From Rhodobiaceae bacterium (GTDB lineage: Bacteria; Pseudomonadota; Alphaproteobacteria; MED-G09), in NCBI GenBank assembly GCA_002704345.1, contig PAGD01000002.1, positions 34,603 through 57,272 of the forward strand: a stretch of 22,670 nt of DNA, read 5' to 3'. The notes beneath the pieces are model-generated. The model was not told where the DNA came from. It made no database searches and saw only the letters and a list, made by a program, of their open reading frames with translations. The stretch's first letter is position 1, and each line of letters starts with the position of its first letter. This document shows, one piece after another, positions 1 through 8,480 of this stretch. The position numbers were made by a program, and so were the translations under genes.

Positions 1-90
1 ATGAATCCCTTATAAGATTCATACAGAAAGTAATTATATTTTGATTATATCAGTTTTATTTGAATATCAAAATATGTTAAAGGTTTAAAT

Positions 91-1803
91 ATGGAAAAGA
101 TACCAATTAATGAAGTCAATGCTAGGCAAGGACAAGTTTTAGATTCATCTTCAAGAGAATCTATGGAATACGACGTTTTGATTGTTGGTGCTGGACCCGC
201 TGGCTTATCTGCAGCAATTCAATTAAAGCAGTTATCCCAAAAAAATGATTTAGATTTATCTGTTTGCGTACTAGAGAAAGCAAGTGAGGTCGGAGCTCAT
301 ATACTCTCAGGTGCTGTAATAGAGACTGTAGCTCTTGACAAATTGTTGCCGAATTGGAGGGAGATGGATAGCCCAATAAAGACAAAGGTTAAGAAAGATA
401 AATTATCTTATTTTGGAAAAAATTGGTCTTTTCCAATTCCTCAAATTCTTCTTCCTCCTATGATGAAAAATCATGGAAATTATATAGTAAGCTTATCTAA
501 TGTTTGTAAGTGGTTAGGTGAGGTTGCTGAGGGCTTAGGAGTTGAGATTTATCCAGGTTTTAGCGCAGCTGAAGTACTTTTCGATGACAATAAAAAAGTA
601 AAAGGTGTAGCTACAGGTGATATGGGTGTTTCAAAAGATGGTTCAGCAAAAGATTCTTGGGAATCTGGAATGGAGTTACATGCAAAATATACACTTTTCT
701 CGGAGGGAACTAGGGGTTCGCTCTCAAAATTTCTTACAAAGAACTTCAAACTTTCTGAAAATAGTGATTATCAGAAATATGCTATTGGTCTTAAAGAGTT
801 ATGGGAAATCAACGAAGAAAATTTTGTTGATGGCTTAGTTGAGCACTCAATGGGTTGGCCATTAAGTGATGAAACTAATGGTGGCTCATTCCTTTATCAT
901 TTTGATAAAAATCTTGTTTCTATTGGCTATGTTATTCACTTAAATTATACAAACCCATACGTTTCTCCTTTTGATGAGTTTCAGCAATTTAAGACTCATC
1001 CATCTGTAAAAAAAGTTCTAAAAGGTGGAAAAAGGATTTCATATGGTGCTAGAGCAATTACTACTGGTGGTTACCAATCTGTTCCTAAGTTATATTTTCC
1101 TGGAGGAGCTTTAATTGGTTGTTCCGCAGGTTTTTTAAACTACCCTAAAATCAAAGGTACGCATAATGCTATGGAATCAGGAATACTTGCAGCTGAAGCT
1201 ATAATTGATAATTATAATTCAAATGATCAAGCAAGCGATCTTAAAAATTATCAAGAAAAGTACGAAAATAGTAGAATCGCAAAAGAGCTTAAGAGAGTAA
1301 GAAATGTTAAGCCTTACCAAGCAAGATACGGCGTCTTGTTGGGAACTTTATTTAGCGGCTTAGATATGTGGTTAAGCACTTTTGGTATCACAATGCCTTT
1401 TACACTGGCGCACAATAAACCAGACCACAAAACTTTACGAAAGGCATCTGAATGTAATGAAATTGAATATCCGAAAGCAGATGGAGAGTTTTCTTTTGAT
1501 AAACTTTCTTCAGTTTTTTTATCTAATACTAATCACGAAGAAGATCAGCCTTCGCACTTAACCCTTAAAGATTCTTTAATACCTGTTGCCTATAATTTAC
1601 CTGAGTATGATGAGCCTGCACAACGATATTGTCCTGCTGGAGTTTATGAGATAATCAAATCCTCAGAGACTGATGAGCCATGTCTGCAAATCAATGCTCA
1701 AAATTGTGTTCACTGTAAAACATGCGATATTAAAGATCCCTCACAAAATATTAATTGGGTTGCTCCACAAGGCGGCGAAGGACCTTTATATGGCGGTATG
1801 TAA
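91..1803 (+). CDS. Electron transfer flavoprotein-ubiquinone oxidoreductase (ETF-QO)
   Basis: This enzyme takes electrons from reduced electron transfer flavoprotein, which is fed by acyl-CoA dehydrogenases, and passes them to ubiquinone at the inner membrane. The 570-residue protein has an N-terminal FAD dinucleotide fold with GAGPAG at residues 33-38 and a C-terminal 4Fe-4S ferredoxin-like domain. The four cluster cysteines are C514, C539, C542 and C545. Their 25-3-3 spacing is the one known for this family, and the length is normal. I kept the ATG at 91 because AAAGG lies 7 bases upstream (79-83). A later ATG at residue 25 (MEYDVLIVGAG) would also keep the FAD fold but lacks that site. The first 90 bases of the window hold no confident promoter. 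The acyl-CoA dehydrogenase at 17063 is a plausible indirect electron source. Identification is secure; the physiological donors are inferred. Confidence 0.96.
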   Translation: MEKIPINEVNARQGQVLDSSSRESMEYDVLIVGAGPAGLSAAIQLKQLSQKNDLDLSVCVLEKASEVGAHILSGAVIETVALDKLLPNWREMDSPIKTKVKKDKLSYFGKNWSFPIPQILLPPMMKNHGNYIVSLSNVCKWLGEVAEGLGVEIYPGFSAAEVLFDDNKKVKGVATGDMGVSKDGSAKDSWESGMELHAKYTLFSEGTRGSLSKFLTKNFKLSENSDYQKYAIGLKELWEINEENFVDGLVEHSMGWPLSDETNGGSFLYHFDKNLVSIGYVIHLNYTNPYVSPFDEFQQFKTHPSVKKVLKGGKRISYGARAITTGGYQSVPKLYFPGGALIGCSAGFLNYPKIKGTHNAMESGILAAEAIIDNYNSNDQASDLKNYQEKYENSRIAKELKRVRNVKPYQARYGVLLGTLFSGLDMWLSTFGITMPFTLAHNKPDHKTLRKASECNEIEYPKADGEFSFDKLSSVFLSNTNHEEDQPSHLTLKDSLIPVAYNLPEYDEPAQRYCPAGVYEIIKSSETDEPCLQINAQNCVHCKTCDIKDPSQNINWVAPQGGEGPLYGGM

Positions 1804-1818
1804 ATATCTTTAGTTATT

Positions 1819-2688
1819 ATGGAATTAACCGAGATAGCTAAATCAAAGATCAATCTCTCTTTAAATCTTAGCGGTAAGAAAAACAAAGGCTTTCATGATT
1901 TAATTAGTTTTATTTGTTTTGGTAGTTTTTCAGATAAATTAAAATTAAAACCCTCAAAATCTTTTTCATACAAAATAAATTCTTCTATTCAAGATATTGT
2001 TCTCAAAGATGATTTGGTATTAAAGGTAATTCATAAAATAAAGAAAATATACAATCTTGAGGAACTTCCTAAAATTGATCTTGTTTTAGAAAAAAATATT
2101 CCTTTAGGCTCTGGGTTAGGGGGTGGATCAGCTGATGCAGCAGCTGCAATTCGTTTAATGAATAATTTTCTTGAACTAGGTATGTCGCAAGATCAAATGT
2201 GTTCTTTTGGAATGGATTTAGGCACCGATATACCAGCATGTATTATCTCAAAACCTTTGATTGCTTATGGAGCAGGAGAAAAGATTGCAAAAGTAGATTT
2301 TATAAAAAAATATCAAATGCTTATTATCTATCCTAATATTGAAATTTCAACTAAAGAAGTTTTTAACCTTGTAAAACCAATTAAAAATAAAAATTTAAAT
2401 CTAAATAAAATAAAAAAATCAATAGAACTATATAATTTAGATAATAATAACTCTTTTTTCAAAGGTCTAAGCAATGATTTGCAAGGATATGCTATTCAAA
2501 ATTATCCAGTTCTAAAAAATGTTATTAATGTTTTGAATTTGAATAAATCATTTTTTTCAAGAATGACTGGCTCTGGATCAGCATGTTTTGGTTTTTTTGA
2601 AGATAAATTTATAGATTATGCGATGGAAAATATCGATAAATCATATCCTCATTGGGTAGTTGAAAAAACTATACTTAATGATCTCTAA
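1819..2688 (+). CDS. ispE: 4-diphosphocytidyl-2-C-methyl-D-erythritol kinase IspE
   Basis: IspE phosphorylates the 2-hydroxyl of CDP-methylerythritol using ATP, in the MEP route to isoprenoid precursors in the cytoplasm. The protein is 289 residues, the usual size. The GHMP-kinase phosphate-binding loop PLGSGLGGGSADAAAA is at residues 95-110. The expected catalytic pair is present as K10 (SKINLSL) and D137 (LGTDIPA). The gene begins 15 bases after the ETF-QO stop on the same strand, so the two are probably co-transcribed. Its last 14 bases overlap the end of the convergent polyprenyl synthase gene. That neighbour uses the isoprenoid units this pathway makes. Confidence 0.95.
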   Translation: MELTEIAKSKINLSLNLSGKKNKGFHDLISFICFGSFSDKLKLKPSKSFSYKINSSIQDIVLKDDLVLKVIHKIKKIYNLEELPKIDLVLEKNIPLGSGLGGGSADAAAAIRLMNNFLELGMSQDQMCSFGMDLGTDIPACIISKPLIAYGAGEKIAKVDFIKKYQMLIIYPNIEISTKEVFNLVKPIKNKNLNLNKIKKSIELYNLDNNNSFFKGLSNDLQGYAIQNYPVLKNVINVLNLNKSFFSRMTGSGSACFGFFEDKFIDYAMENIDKSYPHWVVEKTILNDL

Positions 2689-3673
2689 TTAAAGAGAAAT
2701 CTACTAAATTAACTAATCCTTTTTTTATTGGAGATTCATTAAAGATAGATAAATCTTTTTTTGCATCATCCCCATATTTATTCGCAAGATCTATAGTTTT
2801 TTCAATAGATTTATGTTTTTCAATTAAATTATTTGCAATGATTAAATCTTTTTCATTTCTTACTTTTTTTTGAAAAATCTCTTTCCATATATATTTTTCA
2901 TTCTCGTCCGCTTTCTCAAAAGCAATAATAATAGGAAGCGTTATTTTACCATCATAAAAGTCATCACCTATATTTTTTCCGAGGTTATCTGAACTACCTG
3001 AGTAATCTAAGGCATCATCAATTAATTGAAATGAAGTTCCTAGGTTTCTTCCAAAAGAAAAAAGAGATTTATTAATTTCACTTGGTGAGTTAGAGATAAT
3101 ACCCCCAACTTCGCAGGCACTTGAGAAAAGTGCTGCTGTTTTAGATTCTATGATCTTTATGTAATCACTTTTTTTAATATTAATATTATTTGTTGCAACT
3201 AATTGAAGAACTTCACCTTCAGCAATTATTGCAGCAGCATTTGATAATGTTTCTAAGCACTGTAATGAGCCTGTTTTAACCATTAATTGAAATGCCTTAC
3301 CTAATAAATAGTCACCAACAAGAATGCTAGACTTATTATCCCATAAGATATGTGAGGTTTCTTTTCCTCGCCTAAAATAACTTTCATCCACAACATCATC
3401 ATGAAGAAGTGTTGCTGTATGTAAAAGCTCAACTGCCGCCGCAAGAGCAATATGGTGATTGTTTTCTGTATTTAACATTTTTGCACATGCAATAGTTAAT
3501 ATTGGTCTTAGTCTTTTACCTCCTAGGCTAATAATATGATTAGATAGCTCAGGTATTCTATCAACTTCGCTTGTAATTTGATTTTTAATAAGCTTATCAG
3601 TTTTAATAAAATCTTCTTTTATTAATTCAACTAATTCTTTTATGGGCAGATCTGCTTTACTTATTTTTTTCAT
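2675..3673 (-). CDS. Long-chain polyprenyl diphosphate synthase (octaprenyl/decaprenyl type)
   Basis: This trans-prenyltransferase condenses isopentenyl diphosphate units onto an allylic primer, most likely to make the ubiquinone side chain. With the start used here it is 332 residues. It carries GGKRLRP at 51-57, the first Asp-rich motif DDVVD at 92-96 and the second DDALD at 219-223, with GDDFYDGK following. The small residues just before the first motif (HTATLL) fit a long-chain product, but exact chain length cannot be read from sequence. An in-frame TTG at 3691 would add six residues. I prefer the ATG at 3673 because TAAGG sits 8 bases ahead of it. A promoter-like pair lies upstream at 3710-3737. 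The gene is convergent with ispE and overlaps it by 14 bases. Confidence 0.93.
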   Translation of the reverse strand: MKKISKADLPIKELVELIKEDFIKTDKLIKNQITSEVDRIPELSNHIISLGGKRLRPILTIACAKMLNTENNHHIALAAAVELLHTATLLHDDVVDESYFRRGKETSHILWDNKSSILVGDYLLGKAFQLMVKTGSLQCLETLSNAAAIIAEGEVLQLVATNNINIKKSDYIKIIESKTAALFSSACEVGGIISNSPSEINKSLFSFGRNLGTSFQLIDDALDYSGSSDNLGKNIGDDFYDGKITLPIIIAFEKADENEKYIWKEIFQKKVRNEKDLIIANNLIEKHKSIEKTIDLANKYGDDAKKDLSIFNESPIKKGLVNLVDFSLIRDH

Positions 3674-3680
3674 AATGCTT

Positions 3681-3686
3681 ACCTTA
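3681..3686 (-). promoter_or_regulatory. Ribosome binding site choosing the polyprenyl synthase start
   Basis: On the minus strand TAAGGT ends 7-8 bases before the ATG at 3673. This supports that ATG over the upstream in-frame TTG at 3691, which has no comparable site. Confidence 0.6.
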
Positions 3687-3709
3687 ATCAAATCTTGATA
3701 AAATTATGT

Positions 3710-3737
3710 ATCATAGATTTCTTAGGTAGTCTGTAAA
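3710..3737 (-). promoter_or_regulatory. Probable sigma-70 promoter of the polyprenyl synthase gene
   Basis: Minus-strand -35 TTTACA (3737-3732) and -10 TATGAT (3715-3710), each matching five of six consensus bases, are separated by 16 bases. The predicted transcript would start near 3703, leaving a leader of about 30 bases that includes the ribosome binding site. Low-GC sequence gives many chance -10 matches, so this remains a prediction. Confidence 0.5.
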
Positions 3738-3780
3738 CAAAGTTATTTTGAAATATATATTTCTTTATTATTGGTGGTTT

Positions 3781-4530
3781 ATGAGTAATGAAAAAACATT
3801 AGATGGTTTCTTAGGGGATAAGCTTAAAATTTTTCAACTAAAAAATGGATATCGAGCAGGTCATGATGCTGTAATTTTGGCATCTTCAATAAAAGCAAAA
3901 AAAGGCGATAATTGCTTAGAATTAGGGCTTGGTTCTGGAGTTGTATCCATATGCCTCGCTCACCGTGTAGCAGGAATAAAAATTCTTGGGTTTGAAAATA
4001 ATCCATCAATGTTAGAAATATCTCATGAAAATATCGAAATTAATGATTTTCAAAAGATCATTAAGGTATTAAATATTGATATAGAAGGAAAGTTGAATAA
4101 GGTTGATAAGTTAAAAAGTCAGACATTTGATCATGTTTATGCAAATCCTCCTTATTTTACAAAAAGTACATCAAGTATCCCTGAAAATGATAACAAGAAA
4201 GCTGCAAATATTGGAAACAATAAAACATTAGAGATCTGGATAAGAAAATCTCTTACTTTTTCAAAATCTGGTGGAACAATAACTTTTATTAATCATATTA
4301 ACAATTTGCCTGAGCTTCTTTATTTATTTTCAAAAAAAATGGGTGGAGTTGAAGTAACTCCTATTTACCCTAAAAGAAATACCCCGGCATCAAGAGTGAT
4401 AGTAACTGGAGTAAGAGACTCAAAAAAAGCTATGAAATTTAATGAAGGTTTGATTTTAAATAACAGTAACGGAAAGCCAACTCGAAGGGTTGAAAATATC
4501 TTAAGAAAAGGGGTTTCTTTATTAGGTTAG
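3781..4530 (+). CDS. tRNA1(Val) (adenine-N6)-methyltransferase-like protein (TrmN6 family)
   Basis: This is an S-adenosylmethionine-dependent methyltransferase of about 249 residues. Motif I is ELGLGSG at 47-53 and the N6-adenine signature NPPY is at 122-125, followed by FTKS. The N-terminal FLGDKLKIFQ and the RAGHDAVILASS block are typical of the TrmN6 group, which methylates A37 of tRNA-Val in E. coli. The substrate here is inferred from family only. An in-frame TTG at 3748 would add 11 residues. The ATG at 3781 fits the family N-terminus better and has a modest GGTGG 3 bases before it. The gene is divergent from the polyprenyl synthase across 107 bases and precedes the GlyRS gene by 84 bases. 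Confidence 0.85.
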   Translation: MSNEKTLDGFLGDKLKIFQLKNGYRAGHDAVILASSIKAKKGDNCLELGLGSGVVSICLAHRVAGIKILGFENNPSMLEISHENIEINDFQKIIKVLNIDIEGKLNKVDKLKSQTFDHVYANPPYFTKSTSSIPENDNKKAANIGNNKTLEIWIRKSLTFSKSGGTITFINHINNLPELLYLFSKKMGGVEVTPIYPKRNTPASRVIVTGVRDSKKAMKFNEGLILNNSNGKPTRRVENILRKGVSLLG

Positions 4531-4604
4531 TGCATTAAAGCTATTTTTTAAGATAAAACTATTATAAAAAAAGAATTCTTAATTATATTAAATATTTAGG
4601 AATT

Positions 4605-4610
4605 GGAGGT
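4605..4610 (+). promoter_or_regulatory. Strong Shine-Dalgarno deciding a TTG start for GlyRS
   Basis: GGAGGT lies 4-5 bases upstream of TTG at 4615. An earlier in-frame TTG (4603-4605) overlaps this site and could not use it. The next in-frame ATG (4630) is 20 bases away, too far for normal initiation. Confidence 0.75.
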
Positions 4611-4614
4611 TACT

Positions 4615-5973
4615 TTGACAGCATCTAGTATGGAAGAATTAGTTTCACTTTGCAAAAGAAGAGGCTTTATATTTCAAACTAACGAACTATATGGTGGTCT
4701 TCAGGGATTATACGATTATGGGCCTTTAGGTGTTGAGTTAAAAAATAACCTTAAAGAGGCTTGGTGGAGTTCAATGGTATATGAGAGAGATGATGTAGAA
4801 GGTTTAGACTCTTCAATTTTAACTCACCCAAATGTTTTGAAATATTCCGGGCATGAAGAAACATTCACCGATCCACTTGTTGACTGTAAGGATTGTAAAT
4901 CAAGGTGGAGGTCAGATCATATAGAGGATGGTAAATGCCCCTCATGCGGATCTTCTGAGTTAACTGAGCCAAGGCCTTTTAATTTAATGTTTAAAACAAA
5001 TGTTGGACCAATAGATGATGGTTCAAGTTACGCCTACTTAAGACCTGAAACGGCTCAACAGATCTTTACAAATTTTAAAAACGTTGTTGATTCTACATCT
5101 AGAGCCTTACCATTTGGAATTGCGCAAATTGGAAAAGCTTTTAGAAATGAAATAACTCCAAGAAACTTTATTTTTCGGGTAAGAGAGTTTGAGCAAATGG
5201 AGCTTGAGTTTTTCGTTGAGCCGGGTAGCGATGAAGAATGGCATGACAAATGGATTGAAAGTAGAATTGATTGGTGGGTTGACCAGGGTGTTACCAAAGA
5301 AAATTTAGAAATAATAAATGTACCTCAAAAAGACCTTTCGCATTATTCAAAAAAAACAGTTGATATAATGTATAGATTTCCTCATGGAGTTGAGGAATTG
5401 GAGGGTATAGCTAATAGAACTGATTTTGATATCGGGTCTCATACTCGACATCAAAAAGAATATGATATCCGAGCCAATGTTAAAGAGAATAATGACTCTG
5501 TAACGAAACTTGCAATTCAAAATAAAATTACTAATAAATGGTTAATACCTTATGTAATAGAGCCATCTGCTGGAGTTGATAGAGGTGTTCTTGCCGTTCT
5601 CAATGAAGCATTTAAGATTGAAAAATTAGAAGATGGAAAAGAAAGAACTGTATTAGCCTTAAGGCCTCATTTGTCACCTATCAAAGCTGCAATTATTCCA
5701 TTAAAAAGAAATAATGAGGAGCTCGTAACTAAAGCGTTAAATTTAAAGAAGTCTTTACAGAGTCTTAGGTTAGGAAGGGTACTTTTGGATAATTCTGGTA
5801 ATATTGGAAAAAGCTATAGACGTCATGACGAAATAGGTACGCCAATGTGTATTACAATTGATTTTCAAACACTCGAAGATGATAGTGTTACGATAAGAGA
5901 TAGGGACTCTATGGAGCAAATTAGATTAAATATTTCAGAGGTATCGAGTTATTTTCAAAATAATCTTTTATAA
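4615..5973 (+). CDS. Glycyl-tRNA synthetase, dimeric (alpha2) type
   Basis: This class II aminoacyl-tRNA synthetase attaches glycine to tRNA-Gly. It is the single-chain homodimeric form found in archaea, eukaryotes and some bacteria, not the bacterial glyQ/glyS tetramer. With a TTG start it is 452 residues, normal for this type. The N-terminus then reads MTASS before [15 protein letters not shown], in the position where homologues have M-x-A-S-S. A zinc-type four-cysteine insert is visible (C91, C94, C108, C111). Class II motif 2 is in the block [20 protein letters not shown] around 175-194, and motif 3 is [11 protein letters not shown]. The PPDK-like gene follows after 12 bases. Alphaproteobacteria usually have glyQ-glyS at this place, so a non-orthologous replacement is inferred. 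The family call is secure. Confidence 0.95.
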   Translation: MTASSMEELVSLCKRRGFIFQTNELYGGLQGLYDYGPLGVELKNNLKEAWWSSMVYERDDVEGLDSSILTHPNVLKYSGHEETFTDPLVDCKDCKSRWRSDHIEDGKCPSCGSSELTEPRPFNLMFKTNVGPIDDGSSYAYLRPETAQQIFTNFKNVVDSTSRALPFGIAQIGKAFRNEITPRNFIFRVREFEQMELEFFVEPGSDEEWHDKWIESRIDWWVDQGVTKENLEIINVPQKDLSHYSKKTVDIMYRFPHGVEELEGIANRTDFDIGSHTRHQKEYDIRANVKENNDSVTKLAIQNKITNKWLIPYVIEPSAGVDRGVLAVLNEAFKIEKLEDGKERTVLALRPHLSPIKAAIIPLKRNNEELVTKALNLKKSLQSLRLGRVLLDNSGNIGKSYRRHDEIGTPMCITIDFQTLEDDSVTIRDRDSMEQIRLNISEVSSYFQNNLL

Positions 5974-5985
5974 GAGTATGGTGAA

Positions 5986-7677
5986 ATGAATAAATGGATC
6001 TATAGCTTTGATAGTGATATAAAACATTTAGATAATCCAGCCAAGTTGATAGGTAATAAAGGTAATAGTTTGAGCCTAATGACATCTTTAGGCCTACCTG
6101 TTCCTGAAGGATTTACTATTACAACAGAATTAAATCATCACTACGAGAAAAACAATACTTTTCCAGAAGGCTTTAAAGAAGAGCTCAGTGAAAATATAAA
6201 AGTAGTTGAAAAATCAAGTAAATCTAATTTTGGTTCATCTAAAAACCCACTTTTATTTTCTGTTAGATCTGGCTCTGAGAGATCTATGCCAGGAATGCTA
6301 GATACTGTTTTAAATATTGGTTTTAATAGAGATGTATTAGAATTTTTTGAAAAAAAAGATCTAAGTTTATTTGCTTGGGATACTTGGAGACGTTTTCTTC
6401 ACATGTTCTCACATGTAGTTTATAGAATTGAGCACTTTTATTTTGATGAGATTTTAGATAGCTATCTATTGGGAGCAGGTCTTCAGTTTGAAAAAGATCT
6501 TGGGGTGAATGATATTAAAGAAATTTGTGATCAATATCTCAATTTAATTGAAGAAAAGACTGGCTCACCTTTTCCCGAGAGTGCTGACGACCAATTGTGG
6601 CTTGCAATTAAAGCAGTAATGAAGTCTTGGTTCAATGAAAGGGCTATTGATTTTAGAAAAATTAATAATATTCCAGAAAGTATTGGTACAGCAATAAATA
6701 TTCAAAGGATGGTTTTTGGTAATCTTGATGAGGATAGCTCTACAGGAGTAGTTTTTTCTAGAAATCCAGAGAATGGAAAAAGAAAACTAAAAGGAGAGTA
6801 TATTATTAGATCTCAGGGAGAAGATATTGTATCAGGATTTAAAACACCATGGGTTATAAGTACCTCAGATAAAAAAAATTCACCTTCAACGCTTTATTCA
6901 TTGGAAGAACTACTTCCTGGTGTTTACAATGATATAAAAAAATTTACTGGAAAATTAGAAAACTATTTTTCTTGTATTCAAGATGTAGAATTTACAGTTG
7001 AATCAGGAAAGCTATGGATACTTCAATCAAGAAAAGCAACTGTGAATATAAATGCTGCCGTAAAAATAGCAATCGATATGGAAAAGGAAGGATTAATATC
7101 AAGAGAGGATGCAATTTTATCTTTGCAAGTAGATAAAATAAAAAAACTCTTAACCCCTGTAATAGACCCAAATTTCGACAATGAAATTATAACTAAAGGC
7201 TTACCTGCATCATCAGGTGTTGTAACAGGAAAAGTTGTTTTTGACTCTAAAAAGTTAAAAAATTACAGTAATAAAAAACATAATACAATTCTCGTATTAA
7301 AGGAAACAAGCCCAAACGATGTTAATGCGATGAATCAATCTACAGGTGTTTTAACATGTCAGGGAGGTATGACGAGTCATGCCGCTGTTGTAGCGCGTGG
7401 ATTAAATAAAACATGTGTAACTGGGGCAAGGGATATAAAGATTGATTTAGATAACAAAAGATTTCATTGCGGCGAACTATTCATTTTTGAGGGGGATATT
7501 ATCACTATTAACGGTGGTAATGGAGAAGTTTTGGTTGGAGATGCCCCTACAAAAATACCAAGCCTTCCTGAAACATTATTACAAATAATAAAATGGTCTA
7601 AGGTCATCAATAAAAGTGAAGATGAAGATATAGTAGCTTTTCTTAAAGAGACTCAAAAAATTATAAAAAATAAATAG
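5986..7677 (+). CDS. Short pyruvate phosphate dikinase-like protein (ATP-binding and phosphohistidine domains only)
   Basis: Full PPDK interconverts pyruvate, ATP and phosphate with phosphoenolpyruvate, AMP and pyrophosphate. This 563-residue protein is collinear with PPDK from its start (MNKWIYSF) through the nucleotide-binding domain: NKG at 24-26, VRSGSERSMPGM at 93-104, and VEFTVESGKLWILQSR around 334-349. The phosphohistidine domain follows, with GGMTSHAAVVARG and catalytic His465. It stops shortly afterwards, in the linker. The C-terminal PEP/pyruvate-binding barrel of roughly 330 residues is missing. The visible catalytic and ATP-binding residues are intact and there is no frameshift remnant; the opposite-strand SDR gene ends 7 bases later. 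It probably can phosphorylate its own histidine, but cannot form PEP alone. Short PPDK-like proteins are also annotated in mycobacteria. The phosphate acceptor is unknown. The ribosome binding site is weak and the gene follows GlyRS by 12 bases. Confidence 0.9.
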   Translation: MNKWIYSFDSDIKHLDNPAKLIGNKGNSLSLMTSLGLPVPEGFTITTELNHHYEKNNTFPEGFKEELSENIKVVEKSSKSNFGSSKNPLLFSVRSGSERSMPGMLDTVLNIGFNRDVLEFFEKKDLSLFAWDTWRRFLHMFSHVVYRIEHFYFDEILDSYLLGAGLQFEKDLGVNDIKEICDQYLNLIEEKTGSPFPESADDQLWLAIKAVMKSWFNERAIDFRKINNIPESIGTAINIQRMVFGNLDEDSSTGVVFSRNPENGKRKLKGEYIIRSQGEDIVSGFKTPWVISTSDKKNSPSTLYSLEELLPGVYNDIKKFTGKLENYFSCIQDVEFTVESGKLWILQSRKATVNINAAVKIAIDMEKEGLISREDAILSLQVDKIKKLLTPVIDPNFDNEIITKGLPASSGVVTGKVVFDSKKLKNYSNKKHNTILVLKETSPNDVNAMNQSTGVLTCQGGMTSHAAVVARGLNKTCVTGARDIKIDLDNKRFHCGELFIFEGDIITINGGNGEVLVGDAPTKIPSLPETLLQIIKWSKVINKSEDEDIVAFLKETQKIIKNK

Positions 7678-7684
7678 TAAGAAA

Positions 7685-8467
7685 TTAATCTTTGCTTAAT
7701 GGCCCTGAGTTTTTAAGATTATCCCTTGCTTTAATAGGATCATTTGCGACAACTTTTTCTAAATCTTCAAGTTCTTTGGGTACATACCAGTGAATATCAT
7801 TGCTATGATAAGACGCCCATACTGTTTCTGCTATTTCATCAGATGAAATTAATCTCCACATTCCTGATTCTGGAAGGTGATCCCTTATTTCTTTGCTTAT
7901 CATTGGTGTATCGATTACACCAGGAAGAATATCTGATACTCTTGTATCAAACCTTGAAAACTCTGCTGATAAAGATTCAGTAAGTCCTTTTATCGCATGT
8001 TTTGTTGCTGAATAAGTTGCAATCATCTCCATACCCATAATACCAGAGGAAGAGGAGGTTGAAATACATAATGAATTTTCTGTATTTTTTAGTAAGGATG
8101 CCGCCGAATAAATACCATTAATAACTCCAATAACATTGATATTTATTATCTTGATATGATTCTCATAAGGTATTTCATCAAAAAATCCACCTTCTGTAAT
8201 TCCCGCGTTATTAAATAGAATATCTAATGTATCATTTGTATTTTTTGAGAAATTACTTAAGCACTCCTCAAATTGACTTTTTTTAGTTACGTCTAATTGT
8301 TCGTAGACAATATCTTCATTACCTAGTTCACTTTTCAATTCATCTAGACTACTTTCATTAATATCGTAACAGCCTACAAACCAACCATTTTTCTTAAAGA
8401 GTCTTGCTGTAGAACTACCCATTCCTCCTGCAGCACCAGTTATAAAAATAGATTTTTTTTTATTCAT
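7685..8467 (-). CDS. Short-chain dehydrogenase/reductase (SDR family)
   Basis: This is a classical SDR of about 260 residues, an NAD(P)-dependent oxidoreductase of unknown substrate. The cofactor loop TGAAGGMG is near residues 10-17, NNAG marks the adenine-stabilising strand, and the catalytic Ser and Tyr-Lys lie in STSSSSG and YSATK. An upstream in-frame GTG (8476) would add three residues. I chose the ATG at 8467 because AAAGG sits 8 bases ahead of it. The gene is last in a minus-strand unit after ygfZ, nadA and nadC, starting 11 bases beyond the nadC stop. That suggests co-transcription, not necessarily a role in NAD synthesis. It is not an L-aspartate oxidase. Confidence 0.88.
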   Translation of the reverse strand: MNKKKSIFITGAAGGMGSSTARLFKKNGWFVGCYDINESSLDELKSELGNEDIVYEQLDVTKKSQFEECLSNFSKNTNDTLDILFNNAGITEGGFFDEIPYENHIKIININVIGVINGIYSAASLLKNTENSLCISTSSSSGIMGMEMIATYSATKHAIKGLTESLSAEFSRFDTRVSDILPGVIDTPMISKEIRDHLPESGMWRLISSDEIAETVWASYHSNDIHWYVPKELEDLEKVVANDPIKARDNLKNSGPLSKD

Positions 8468-8475
8468 ATTTAGCA

Positions 8476-8480
8476 CCTTT
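8476..8480 (-). promoter_or_regulatory. Ribosome binding site choosing the SDR start
   Basis: AAAGG on the minus strand lies 8 bases before ATG 8467. It covers the alternative GTG at 8476 and so argues against that start. Confidence 0.6.

Noticed and set aside
41..70. Promoter for ETF-QO (TTGATT with TATCAA)
   Set aside because: The -10 matches only four of six bases in A+T-rich sequence with an 18-base spacer. Not distinguishable from chance.
4571..4580. AAGAATTCTT palindrome before GlyRS
   Set aside because: Ten-base A+T-rich palindromes are common by chance and there is no following T-tract or conserved context.
7678..7684. A frameshift that would hide the missing PPDK barrel downstream
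   Set aside because: Only 7 bases separate the stop from a complete opposite-strand SDR gene, and no frame nearby carries PPDK barrel motifs.
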